Source: Streptomyces sp. LX-29 (lineage in GTDB: Bacteria > Actinomycetota > Actinomycetes > Streptomycetales > Streptomycetaceae). From it: DNA of 64,000 bases. Below the pieces are notes generated by a model. It did not search any database and was not told where the DNA came from. It saw only the letters and a program-made list of their open reading frames with translations. Position numbers and translations under genes: made by a program. Positions 45,673 to 53,033 of this stretch are shown here, one piece after another. How positions within the stretch are numbered: position 1 is the stretch's first letter; each line of letters opens with the position of its first letter. The stretch is from positions 3,977,559 to 4,041,558 of the forward strand of contig NZ_CP089746.1 in the NCBI RefSeq assembly GCF_029541745.1, read 5' to 3'.

Positions 45673-47895
45673 ATGACGGAGACAACCACCTCCCCTCCGC
45701 CGAAAGCCCCCAAAGCGCCGGAAGACACGACGGCCGAGGTACTGCCGTTCCCGTTGAAGAAGAAGCCGGCCGACCCCGATGCTCTCGCCGCGGGCGAGGT
45801 CAAGCCCGGCGAGTGGGAGGCCGAGCTTCCCGACGAGAACCCGGACGACGACGGGCAGGTGGCGGAGGGTGATCCGGTCGACCCGTCCCCACACCTCTAC
45901 CCGCCGTCGATCGCCGACGTGATCGAGGCCAAGGACAAGGCCCGCCGGCCGGTCCTGCCGGACTGGCTGACCAGCGCCAAGCAGCGCGCCGCGGTCGCCA
46001 GGTGGGCCGCCGGCCACTACGGCCAGACCAGCCTCTACCACCTGCTCCGCACACCCGTGTACTCGGCCAAGCTCCTCGGCTACGCGCCGCGCGGCGTGTG
46101 GCGCTGCACGGCCGGCACCTTCCGGTGGGTCTTCGACGCCGAGGGCAGGCCGTTGCGGGCCGCGGCGGTGCTCGCCGAGGACGCCGGGGAATACATGGTG
46201 CTCGCCCGCAGGCGGGACGCGCGGGTACGCCTGCGCGGCGCCATCACCGCGTTGGCCGCCATCGTTGGGCTGGGTGCAGCGCTGGCGCTCTACGTGCTGG
46301 CGCCCACCTGGCTGGGCTGGCTGTCGGCCCTCGCCGTCACCGCCGTGCTCGGTGCGGTGGGGACGCCGGCGGACCGGCCGCTGATCGATGTGGCCAAGGT
46401 GAAGTTCCGGCACCGCAAGCTGACGTCCGACATCGTCAGCCGCGCGTTCGTGGCGGCCGGGCTGACCACCAAGGACCAGGGCATCGCGTTCCCGCAGCCG
46501 ATCCGGCAGGACGGCGACGGCTGGCGGGTGGTGGTCGATCTGCCGTACGGCAAGACGTTCGCCGACGCCGTCAAGAAGCGCGAAGCTCTCGCCTCCGGCA
46601 TCGACGTGGCCGAGACCCAGGTCTTCCTGGACCGCGATACGACCAGCTCCCGGCGGGTGTCGATGTGGGTGGCCAACCGCGACCCGCTCGCGGTGCCCAC
46701 CGGCCGCACCCCGCTGCTGGGCGCTTCGCGGGTGGACTTCTGGAAGCCGTTCCCCTGGGGCCGTGACGAGCGCGGCAACGAGGTCGCCATCAGCATGCTG
46801 TGGCTCTCGTTGCTGGTCGGCGCGGTCCCGCGGCAGGGCAAGACGTTCTCCGCCCGTACGATCGCGCTCGCCGCGGCGCTGGATCCGTACGTCAGGTTGT
46901 ACGTGTTCGACGGGAAGGCGTCGCCGGACTGGCGCGCGTTCGTCAACGTCGCGCACCGGATCGGGTTCGGGACCGTGGCGCAGAAGGGTGTGGACCCGGT
47001 GATGCACCTGGTCTCCTCCCTCCAGGAGCTGAAGGCCGACGTGGAGGACCGCTACCACCGGCTGTCCGAACTCCCGCTGCACATCTGCCCGGAGGGCAAG
47101 CTCACCCCGGCCATCTCTCAGGACATGCGGTACAACATGCCGCTGGTGCTGTTCGTGGTCGATGAGGTGCAGGAGTACCTGATGCACCCGGTGCACGGGA
47201 AGACCATCCTGGAGCTGCTGGTCTTCCTCGCCAGGGTCGCCCCGGCGGTCGGGGTCTCGGTGATGACCGCGACGCAGAAGCCGGACGACACAGCGTGCCC
47301 GTCGGTGCTTCGTGATCAGCACCAGGCGCGGTTCGCGCTGCGGGTCGGCGCGTACCAGGTCTCTGACACCATCCTCGGCGCCGGCTCCTACAGCGAAGGT
47401 CTGGACGCGTCCCGGCTGCTGAAGTCCCACAAGGGCGTGGGTCTCCTCAAGGGCATGACCGACGACTCCGGGATCGTGCGCACCTACCTCGCCGACGGAC
47501 GCGACGCGGAGACGATCCTCATCCGCGCCCGTGCCCTGCGAGAGGCCGAGGAGACCCTGACCGGCGACGCCGCCGGTGAGGCGCCCAAGGACGCTGCGCT
47601 CACCTCCGTCTTGGACGACGTGGCCGCCGTGCTGGGCCGCGGTGAGACCAAGGTGTGGTCCGAGACCGTGGTCGACCGGCTCGCCGAGACCCGGCCCGAG
47701 GTCTACGGCGCCTGGGCCCAGATGGAGCCCAAGCCGAAGGCCGAACAGCTCACCACCGCTCTCAAGCCGTACGGCATCGGCACCGAGCAGATCAGCCGCC
47801 GCATCGACGGCAAGCAGGTCAACAAGCGCGGAATCGTCCGCGCCGACATCGTCAAGGCGATCACAGAGCGCGACAAGAAGCGCGGCGCTCACTAG
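45673..47895 (+). CDS. FtsK/SpoIIIE-type DNA translocase (TraB/TraSA-like conjugal transfer protein)
   Basis: The main AICE transfer protein, 740 residues. An acidic disordered N-terminus precedes two TMs (ITALAAIVGLGAALALYVLAPTWLGWLSALAVTAVLGAV). The motor domain has Walker A GAVPRQGKTF and Walker B LVLFVVDEVQEYL, with conserved SVMTATQKPD and RFALRVGAYQVSDTILG. The C-terminal ~100 residues form a winged-helix-like DNA-binding module (LAETRPEVYGAWAQMEPKPKAEQLTTALKPYGIGTEQISRRIDGKQVNKRGIVRADIVKAI). In Streptomyces such hexameric pumps move double-stranded DNA between cells without relaxase. Palindromic repeats follow directly after the stop. Confidence 0.93.
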   Translation: MTETTTSPPPKAPKAPEDTTAEVLPFPLKKKPADPDALAAGEVKPGEWEAELPDENPDDDGQVAEGDPVDPSPHLYPPSIADVIEAKDKARRPVLPDWLTSAKQRAAVARWAAGHYGQTSLYHLLRTPVYSAKLLGYAPRGVWRCTAGTFRWVFDAEGRPLRAAAVLAEDAGEYMVLARRRDARVRLRGAITALAAIVGLGAALALYVLAPTWLGWLSALAVTAVLGAVGTPADRPLIDVAKVKFRHRKLTSDIVSRAFVAAGLTTKDQGIAFPQPIRQDGDGWRVVVDLPYGKTFADAVKKREALASGIDVAETQVFLDRDTTSSRRVSMWVANRDPLAVPTGRTPLLGASRVDFWKPFPWGRDERGNEVAISMLWLSLLVGAVPRQGKTFSARTIALAAALDPYVRLYVFDGKASPDWRAFVNVAHRIGFGTVAQKGVDPVMHLVSSLQELKADVEDRYHRLSELPLHICPEGKLTPAISQDMRYNMPLVLFVVDEVQEYLMHPVHGKTILELLVFLARVAPAVGVSVMTATQKPDDTACPSVLRDQHQARFALRVGAYQVSDTILGAGSYSEGLDASRLLKSHKGVGLLKGMTDDSGIVRTYLADGRDAETILIRARALREAEETLTGDAAGEAPKDAALTSVLDDVAAVLGRGETKVWSETVVDRLAETRPEVYGAWAQMEPKPKAEQLTTALKPYGIGTEQISRRIDGKQVNKRGIVRADIVKAITERDKKRGAH

Positions 47896-47906
47896 CCCGG
47901 GAAGCC

Positions 47907-47986
47907 CGCTACCGGTAGCGGCGGAACTCGCTACCGGTAGCGACCCCGCTAGCAGCTCACACACCCACTGATCAGTCCGCTAGCAG
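47907..47986. repeat. Palindrome/direct-repeat cluster after the translocase gene (clt or origin candidate)
   Basis: The perfect 14-bp palindrome CGCTACCGGTAGCG occurs at 47907-47920 and 47929-47942, 22 bp apart. It is followed by direct repeats CCGCTAGCAG at 47946-47955 and 47977-47986, 31 bp apart. Spacings are close to two and three helical turns. Position and arrangement suit a translocase recognition locus, a replication origin or an operator. Confidence 0.65.
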
Positions 47987-48035
47987 ATAGCGGCCGACCC
48001 GGGGAAACCCCGGAATCAGCCCTGGAAGGCACCTG

Positions 48036-48287
48036 GTGACCCTCGCGCTGCTCGCTAACCTCACCCTCTTTGTCGTCACTCTTGGTTACGTCGTGCTGTG
48101 TGCGGTCTCGCCGTTCGGCGACTGCCGCAAGTGCGACGGCTTCGGCGCGAAGGTCCGCGTCACCCGCCGCGGTCGAGCCAAGGTCGGCCGCATCTGCCGC
48201 CGCTGCCGCGGCGAAGGCAAGCGCCTCCGGATCGGCCGCCGCCTCCACAACCGCGCCCGCCGCCTTCGCCGCGACGGCACCCGCTGA
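48036..48287 (+). CDS. Small membrane protein with zinc-finger-like Cys pairs (AICE)
   Basis: An 83-residue protein; GTG start behind GGAAGG. One TM (LALLANLTLFVVTLGYVVLCAV) is followed by CRKCDGFGAKVRV … GRICRRCRGEGKRL, two CxxC pairs with DnaJ-zinc-finger-like CxGxG spacing, and a highly basic C-terminus (RRLHNRARRLRRDGTR). This type is frequent beside FtsK-like transfer genes in Streptomyces elements. A structural or DNA-contacting role is inferred. Confidence 0.7.
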   Translation: MTLALLANLTLFVVTLGYVVLCAVSPFGDCRKCDGFGAKVRVTRRGRAKVGRICRRCRGEGKRLRIGRRLHNRARRLRRDGTR

Positions 48288-48321
48288 ATCCATACCCATC
48301 ACCCGAAGGAGACCCGCCACC

Positions 48322-48561
48322 ATGCCGCTTCCCGAGCGCTCCTACACCGCCGCCGAACGCCTCAAGCGCCTGCGCCTCATCGCCAAGGGCTCCCGGCTGA
48401 TCCTCGCCGACGAGCACGCCAACACCCGCCGCATCGACAAGCAGATCGATGCCATCGAGGCCCGGGCCGAGCAGCGCGCCCGCGACAACGCCCGCGCTCG
48501 CCGCGAGGCCGAGTTGGCCGCGGCCCGCGAGAAGGCCGCCAAGAAGCGCGGACGACGGTGA
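48322..48561 (+). CDS. Small highly charged coiled-coil protein (AICE)
   Basis: A 79-residue protein behind GAAGGAGAC. Almost the whole chain is a charged helix (RSYTAAERLKRLRLIAKGSRLILADEHANTRRIDKQIDAIEARAEQRARDNARARREAELAAAREKAAKKRGRR), probably a coiled coil. It is located in the rightward spread/replication gene set, 5 bp before the next gene. Function unknown. Confidence 0.65.
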   Translation: MPLPERSYTAAERLKRLRLIAKGSRLILADEHANTRRIDKQIDAIEARAEQRARDNARARREAELAAAREKAAKKRGRR

Positions 48562-48566
48562 TCTGA

Positions 48567-48761
48567 ATGGCCATCACCGTATCCGTCGTCGTCCTGCTGG
48601 GCGTCGCGCTGCTGGTCGCGCTCAAGATGCGCACCCTCGCCGCCGGCGGTGCGCTCCTGGCGGTGCTGTTCGGCTTCTACCTCGCCGACACCGACGCCGC
48701 CCCGGCCATCAACCAACTGACCGACTCCATCGCCACCGCTATCGCCGACATCGGGGACTAG
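48567..48761 (+). CDS. Small two-TM protein (Spd-like)
   Basis: A 64-residue membrane protein (MAITVSVVVLLGVALLVALKMRTLAAGGALLAVLFGFYLADTD …) with two hydrophobic helices and a short acidic tail. It starts 5 bp after the previous stop and ends 2 bp before the next ATG, so the genes are transcribed together. Size and position fit plasmid-spread proteins, but identity is not proven. Confidence 0.65.
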   Translation: MAITVSVVVLLGVALLVALKMRTLAAGGALLAVLFGFYLADTDAAPAINQLTDSIATAIADIGD

Positions 48762-48763
48762 CC

Positions 48764-48862
48764 ATGACGAACACCGAGCGGCTCAGGGCTCCGCACGTCC
48801 CCGCCGCACCGATCAACAAGTCGCATCGGGGATGCCCCATCCGCCCCGCCACGCAGCCGTAG
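48764..48862 (+). CDS. Very small conserved AICE peptide (32 aa)
   Basis: A short frame MTNTERLRAPHVPAAPINKSH…, ending PATQP, 2 bp after the preceding gene and directly before leader element B. Codon usage is Streptomyces-like. It may be a real peptide or a leader whose translation influences the downstream RNA hairpins. Low certainty. Confidence 0.4.
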   Translation: MTNTERLRAPHVPAAPINKSHRGCPIRPATQP

Positions 48863-48866
48863 AAAC

Positions 48867-48950
48867 ACCCGAGGCGGCGGCGCTCCCGTGCAAGGACATC
48901 GCCGCCGCCCCGGTCTCCCTGCCGCCCGAAGACAACAGGAGACGCCCATC
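48867..48950 (+). promoter_or_regulatory. Conserved two-hairpin leader RNA element, copy B
   Basis: It precedes the replication gene. Stem 1 is GGCGGCG/CGCCGCC around a loop containing CTCCCGTGCAAGGACAT. GTCT can pair with AGAC (hairpin 2), or GTCTCC with the ribosome binding site GGAGAC. The ATG follows at 48951. Confidence 0.7.
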
Positions 48951-50753
48951 ATGACAGCCGAGGCCATGCCGCCGCACGGTGGCCTCGTACGGCACCACTA
49001 CGGCGGTCCGGAGCCGCGCGCCGACTGGTTGCCGCCTCAGGATCTGGACGCAGAACAGAGCGTGCTGGGGGCAATGCTGCTCTCCGCAGCCGCCATCGAC
49101 GAGGTGGTCGAGGTCATGGACCCGGCCGACCACTACCGGCCCGCGCACGAGACCATCCACCGCGCGATCCGCGAGATGCACGACGGAGCACAGCCGGTCG
49201 ACCCGGTCACCCTCGCCCACCACCTCGACGAGCGCGGCGACCTGAGCCGCATCGGCGGCGCAAGCTACCTGCACACCCTCGTCCAGGCCGTGCCCACGGT
49301 CGCGAACGCCGGGTACTACGCGGAGATCGTCCGCGACAAGGCGGAGCGCCGCCGACTGATCGAGACCGGACACCGGCTCGCGAGTCTGGCCGCCGACCCG
49401 GGGATGGGTACAGAGGACGTCCGCGCCGCCGTGCTCGCCGAGGCGCGCGAGCTGGAGGCCCGGCCCGCGGCCGCGGAGGACCCGACGGCCGACAAGCCGG
49501 CCCCGCCGTCCAACCCGCTCTACGACCCGCTCCCCGGGCTCCGCCGCCCCCACCGGCCGGGCCCGACCCCTCACCCGGACGTGTTCTGCGGCTGGATCGG
49601 CGAGACCGTGGCCCAACTGGACGCCACCACGGAGGCGGACCCCATCGCCGTCCTGGTCAACCTGCTCTCCGCCGCAGGAGCCGTCATCGGCCGCGGTCCG
49701 CATCTGATGGTGGGCAACGATCGGCACCCCTGCCTGATCTGGGCCCTGACCATCGGCCCCACCTCATCTGGCCGCAAGGGCTCCGCCACCTCCACGGCAC
49801 GTCGCGTGCTCGCCGAGGCGCTGCCGGACTTCTTCGGGCCCGACCACACCCCGCGCGGACTGAACTCCGGTGAGGGGCTGATCGAGTACGTGAAGGACGA
49901 CCAGGGCGAGACCGCCAAGCCCGCCAGCCTCGACAAGCGGCTGTGGGTCGTCGAGTCCGAATACGCCGTCACGATGGCCCGCGGCCGGCGCGAGGGCAGC
50001 AGCCTGCCCGGCGTGCTGCGGCAGGCGTGGGACGGCGACTCGCTCGGCTCGATGGTCCGCGAATCCCTCAAGGCCACCGACCCCCACATCGCGATCCTGG
50101 GCCACATCACCCCCGAGGAGTTCCGGGCCAAGATGCAGGGCTCCGAGATGGCCGGCGGCACATACAACCGCTTCCTGCCGATCTTCTGCCACCGCAACCT
50201 CGTCCTGCCCGGAGCGCGGGGCGCCAGCCCGGAGCTGGTCGCCAACCTCGCAGCCGGCTGGCGCACGGTCCTCGCCGACGCCGCCCGCGTGGAGGAGGTC
50301 GGGTTCAGCCCCGATGCCTGGGCCCTCTACTGCGACGAGGTCTATCCGGCGCTCAGCGACGACTCCGCGGGCGGCGTGATCGCCCAGTTCACCGCCCGCG
50401 CCGCGCCGTATGTCCAGCGGGTCGCCATGGTCTACGCCCTGTGCGATCACACGGACACGATCGCCGAACAGCACATGAGGGCGGCCTGGCACTTGCTGAA
50501 CTACGCCCGCGCGTCGGCCTTACATCTCCTGGGCGATGTCTCCGGAGATCCGAAGGTCGACAAGCTCGCCGCCGCCGTGCGTGCGGCCGGAGCCGACGGT
50601 CTGACCGCCGACCAGGTCCGGAAGCTGTTCAAGAACACCCTCAAGGCCGAGCGCGACCGGCTCATCGCGGCTCTCCTCGACCTGCCCGGCTACATCCGAA
50701 CCCAGCGTCCGAGCGGCGGCCGCCCGGCCACCGTTCTCGCCTACATCGGCTAG
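48951..50753 (+). CDS. AICE replication protein: DnaB N-terminal domain fused to DUF3987
   Basis: A 600-residue protein. Residues ~30-130 are a DnaB-helicase N-terminal domain (LPPQDLDAEQSVLGAMLLSAAAIDEVVEVMDPADHYRPAHETIHRAIREMHDGAQPVDPVTLAHHL … GASYLHTLVQAVPTVANAGYYAEIVRDKAERRRLIETG). A Pro-rich linker follows, then a DUF3987 primase/helicase-like domain with an altered P-loop (GPTSSGRKGSA) and Walker-B-like LWVVESEY. A C-terminal winged helix (GLTADQVRKLFKNTLKAERDRLIAALLDLPG) ends it. It replaces the RepSA or prim-pol initiators of better-known AICEs. The gene is preceded by leader element B. Confidence 0.85.
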   Translation: MTAEAMPPHGGLVRHHYGGPEPRADWLPPQDLDAEQSVLGAMLLSAAAIDEVVEVMDPADHYRPAHETIHRAIREMHDGAQPVDPVTLAHHLDERGDLSRIGGASYLHTLVQAVPTVANAGYYAEIVRDKAERRRLIETGHRLASLAADPGMGTEDVRAAVLAEARELEARPAAAEDPTADKPAPPSNPLYDPLPGLRRPHRPGPTPHPDVFCGWIGETVAQLDATTEADPIAVLVNLLSAAGAVIGRGPHLMVGNDRHPCLIWALTIGPTSSGRKGSATSTARRVLAEALPDFFGPDHTPRGLNSGEGLIEYVKDDQGETAKPASLDKRLWVVESEYAVTMARGRREGSSLPGVLRQAWDGDSLGSMVRESLKATDPHIAILGHITPEEFRAKMQGSEMAGGTYNRFLPIFCHRNLVLPGARGASPELVANLAAGWRTVLADAARVEEVGFSPDAWALYCDEVYPALSDDSAGGVIAQFTARAAPYVQRVAMVYALCDHTDTIAEQHMRAAWHLLNYARASALHLLGDVSGDPKVDKLAAAVRAAGADGLTADQVRKLFKNTLKAERDRLIAALLDLPGYIRTQRPSGGRPATVLAYIG

Positions 50754-50947
50754 GTGGAAGGGCGCGAAGGGCGATAAGCCGCCTGAGCTGGGAGAACACC
50801 GAGTCGATAACGGCGGCGGAAAGCCGGCCGAAAGATCCGCAGCGCATAACAGCCCGCTCTTTCCGCCTGCTTCCAGGATCCCTTACCGCCCCGGCAAAGA
50901 CCCAGCTCAGACCGCTTACCACCCTTACCGCTCTTTCCGCCCCAGCG

Positions 50948-51026
50948 ACACCGGGGCGGCGGCACTCCCGTGCAAAGGACATCGCCGCCGCCCTGATCTC
51001 CCCGCCCGCACAGATCAGGAGAGTTC
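50948..51026 (+). promoter_or_regulatory. Conserved two-hairpin leader RNA element, copy C
   Basis: It precedes the excisionase-like gene. Stem 1 is GGCGGCG/CGCCGCC around CTCCCGTGCAAAGGACAT. TGATCT pairs perfectly with AGATCA just before the ribosome binding site AGGAGAG; TCTCC could instead pair with GGAGA. The ATG at 51027 follows. The ~190 bp before it (50754-50947) hold no gene. Confidence 0.7.
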
Positions 51027-51257
51027 ATGAAGGGGAACCGACCCATGCATGACCGGTACCTCAGCGTCGCCCAGGTCGCCGAGCTCCTCGGCACCACCGA
51101 CCGCTTCCCCCGCCGGCTGATCGCCGAACGCCGCATCGCTTACGTCAAGGTCGGGCGCCACGTCCGGATCCCGGAAAGCATCATCCGCGAGTACATCGAG
51201 GCCAACACCGTGCGCCCGGTGCAGCCTCGCCGACGCCGCATCGGAAGGGCCGCCTGA
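51027..51257 (+). CDS. Excisionase-like helix-turn-helix protein (Xis)
   Basis: A 76-residue MerR/AlpA-type DNA-binding protein (YLSVAQVAELLGTTDRFPRRLIAERRIAYVKVGRHVRIPESIIREYIEANTV). The VGRHVRIPESxIxEYI tail is characteristic of excisionases paired with actinobacterial tyrosine integrases. The ATG at 51027 has AGGAGAG upstream; an ATG at 51045 is possible. Its stop overlaps the integrase ATG by 1 nt (TGATG), so the two are coupled. It bends DNA and directs excision. Confidence 0.88.
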   Translation: MKGNRPMHDRYLSVAQVAELLGTTDRFPRRLIAERRIAYVKVGRHVRIPESIIREYIEANTVRPVQPRRRRIGRAA

Positions 51258-52426
51258 TGGCCAACAAGAAGGGCAAGCGGCGTCGGTTCGGAGCGGTTCG
51301 GAAGTTGCCGTCCGGTCGCTTCCAAGCGCGCTATCCGGGTCCCGACGGGGTCATGCGCCCGGCTCCCAAGACCTTTGAGACCTCCGGTGAGGCTGACGAC
51401 TGGTTGGCCGAGAAACAGACCGAAGTGCGTCGGGGCGACTGGCAGGACCCGGACGCCGGTGCGGTCAACTTCGAGGAGTACGCCCTGCGGTGGGTGAAGG
51501 AGCGCGGGCTGTCCGCCACCACCGACGAGCTGTACAGGAGGCTTCTGCGGCTGCACATCCTCCCGACGTTCCGCGGTTGGGACCTGGACGAGATCACCCC
51601 GCCCCGCGTCCGCACCTGGCGTGCTGAGCGGCTGGAGGTGACCGGGGACACCACCGTCGCCAAGTCCTACCGGCTGCTGAAGGCCGTCCTGGAGACTGCC
51701 GTCGAGGACGAGTTGATCCGCCGGAATCCGTGCCGGATCAGGGGCGCTGGCAAGGAGTCGGCGGGGGAGCGCCCGACCGCCACTGTGGACCAGGTGGACG
51801 TGCTGGCTGACGCCATGGGGCCTCGCTGGCGGCTGATGGTCTACATCGCCGCGTACGGGCCCGCCCGTCCGGAGGAGCAGGCGGAGTTGCGGCGGCCGGA
51901 CGTGGATCTCGACGCCGTCGGCGTGTGGGTCCGCCGGGCCGCCCCGGAGCTGACGACCGGGCGTCGGGTCGTCGGCGATACGAAGTCCGCGGCGGGTATG
52001 CGGTTCATCGTCCTGCCGGCCTTCATGCGGAAGGACCTGGAGAGGCACCTGAAGTGGTTCGCGGAGAAGGAGCCGAACGGCCTGCTGTTCGTGGGGGAGA
52101 AGGGAGCCCCGTTCCGACGGTCGACCTTTGGACGGAAGTGGCGGAAGGCGCGGGTGAAGGCCGGACTGCCGGAGAACTTCCGCTTTTACGATCTACGTCA
52201 CACCGGGCACACCCTCTCGACGCAGTCGGGCGCGACGCTCAAGGACACCATGGTCCGCGCCGGGCAGTCCTCCGAGCGGGCCGCGATGATCTACCAGCAC
52301 TCGACGCGTGAGCGGCAACGGGAGGTGGCAGCGGGGATCGACGCCCGCGTCAGGGCCGACCGGAAGGCGGTCGCCGAGAAGCGCGGCGAGCGGGCATCTG
52401 GCACGGATCTGGCACGAGATGCTTGA
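51257..52426 (+). CDS. int: Tyrosine site-specific recombinase (AICE integrase)
   Basis: A 389-residue integrase. An N-terminal arm-binding segment (GAVRKLPSGRFQARYPGPDGVMRPAPKTFETSGEADDWLA) precedes the core-binding SAM-like domain (NFEEYALRWVKERGLSATTDELYRRLLRLHILPTF). Catalytic residues: Arg in GPARPEEQAELRR, Lys in TKSAAGMR, Arg of YDLRHTGHTL and Tyr in AAMIYQHST. Two box-II histidine positions are Tyr (YDLR for HDLR) and Gln (GQSS for GHSS). The 3' end contains the right arm-type sites and stops 51 bp before the att core. It should integrate into tRNA-Gly(UCC). Confidence 0.95.
   Translation: MANKKGKRRRFGAVRKLPSGRFQARYPGPDGVMRPAPKTFETSGEADDWLAEKQTEVRRGDWQDPDAGAVNFEEYALRWVKERGLSATTDELYRRLLRLHILPTFRGWDLDEITPPRVRTWRAERLEVTGDTTVAKSYRLLKAVLETAVEDELIRRNPCRIRGAGKESAGERPTATVDQVDVLADAMGPRWRLMVYIAAYGPARPEEQAELRRPDVDLDAVGVWVRRAAPELTTGRRVVGDTKSAAGMRFIVLPAFMRKDLERHLKWFAEKEPNGLLFVGEKGAPFRRSTFGRKWRKARVKAGLPENFRFYDLRHTGHTLSTQSGATLKDTMVRAGQSSERAAMIYQHSTRERQREVAAGIDARVRADRKAVAEKRGERASGTDLARDA
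52399..52416. other. Arm-type integrase site pair, right end of the AICE
   Basis: TGGCACG at 52399-52405 and 52410-52416, 11 bp apart, lie within the last codons of int and end 62 bp before the att core. They are in the same orientation as the left-end pair. Confidence 0.65.
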
Positions 52427-52445
52427 GCCGGTCTAGACAACAAAG

Positions 52446-52474
52446 AAGCCCCGGGCCGCTGGCCTGGGGCTTTT
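52446..52474. terminator. Terminator after int; also supplies the tRNA-Gly terminator
   Basis: AAGCCCC…GGGGCTT with an inner GGCC/GGCC stem and TTTT on the plus strand, TTCTTTG on the minus strand. It ends int transcripts and, on the other strand, replaces the original tRNA terminator displaced by integration. Confidence 0.75.
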
Positions 52475-52477
52475 GCT

Positions 52478-52551
52478 TGGAGCGGGTGACGAGAATCGAA
52501 CTCGCGCTCTGAGCTTGGGAAGCTCATGTTCTACCATTAAACTACACCCGC
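52478..52551 (-). tRNA. tRNA-Gly (anticodon UCC), containing the attR core
   Basis: A complete cloverleaf on the minus strand: acceptor GCGGGTG/CACCCGC, anticodon loop TTCCCAA, T-arm with GTTCGATTC, discriminator T and encoded CCA (71 nt plus CCA). Bases 52478-52521 are the 44-bp att core repeated at 26420 and 31275. This is the only intact copy, so integration has kept the gene functional. Confidence 0.95.
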
Positions 52552-52786
52552 GTAAGACGCTGATTCGCTCAGCGCTTCATTCGTCGCACACTGTACCCCA
52601 TTCCTGACCCCGGGCGCACTTGTCTCGGGGTCTTTCTGTTGTGCGGAGGGTCGGGACGCGGCTGTGGGCGGGGGGAGTTGGGGCGTACGGTGGGGTAGCC
52701 CCGGTGCGGCGGAGTGCCGCTTGGAGCGGCGGGTGGTTCATCCCCTAATGTGGCTTTTGTCGTTCACGTCTTGGGGAAGGGACTCG

Positions 52787-52951
52787 ATGGAGCGCACCAT
52801 CGTCCGTTGTGCCGAAGGGCACATGTTCAGCACCTCTTCGTTCCCGATGCGGAATCTCACGGCCGCGCGGCTCGGCCCCGGGCGGCTGTTGCGCTGCCCG
52901 CGGTGTGCGCGGCTTCGGCACGCGGTGCCGGTGGTGCCGGACAAGCGGTAG
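52787..52951 (+). CDS. Small Cys-containing hypothetical protein upstream of dcd
   Basis: A 54-residue protein (MERTIVRCAEGHMFSTSSFPM … GRLLRCPRCARLRHAVPVVPDKR). CAEGH and CPRC suggest a small zinc ribbon. GGGGAAGGG precedes the ATG. Short proteins of this kind lie before dcd in many Streptomyces genomes. Function unknown. Confidence 0.7.
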   Translation: MERTIVRCAEGHMFSTSSFPMRNLTAARLGPGRLLRCPRCARLRHAVPVVPDKR

Positions 52952-53033
52952 CGGTACGTAAGGGGAGCACGGCGCGGGGTGGTCCGGTTGGGGCGGGCCC
53001 GCGCCGTGCGGGTTGTTTGCGTATCCTCGTCCC

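Larger units (their letters stand above)
31275..52521. mobile_element. Actinomycete integrative and conjugative element (AICE) in tRNA-Gly(UCC)
   Basis: A 21.2-kb element bounded by perfect 44-bp direct repeats. It has the full AICE set: tyrosine integrase and excisionase-like HTH at the right end next to the tRNA, a replication protein (DnaB-N/DUF3987), an FtsK/TraB-type translocase, DUF2637 and several small membrane proteins typical of spread functions, and GntR (KorSA-like) regulators. Cargo includes a low-GC gene, an IS5-family copy, a STAND ATPase and a glycosyltransferase. No type IV secretion genes are present, consistent with transfer of double-stranded DNA by the FtsK-like protein alone. 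Confidence 0.9.
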
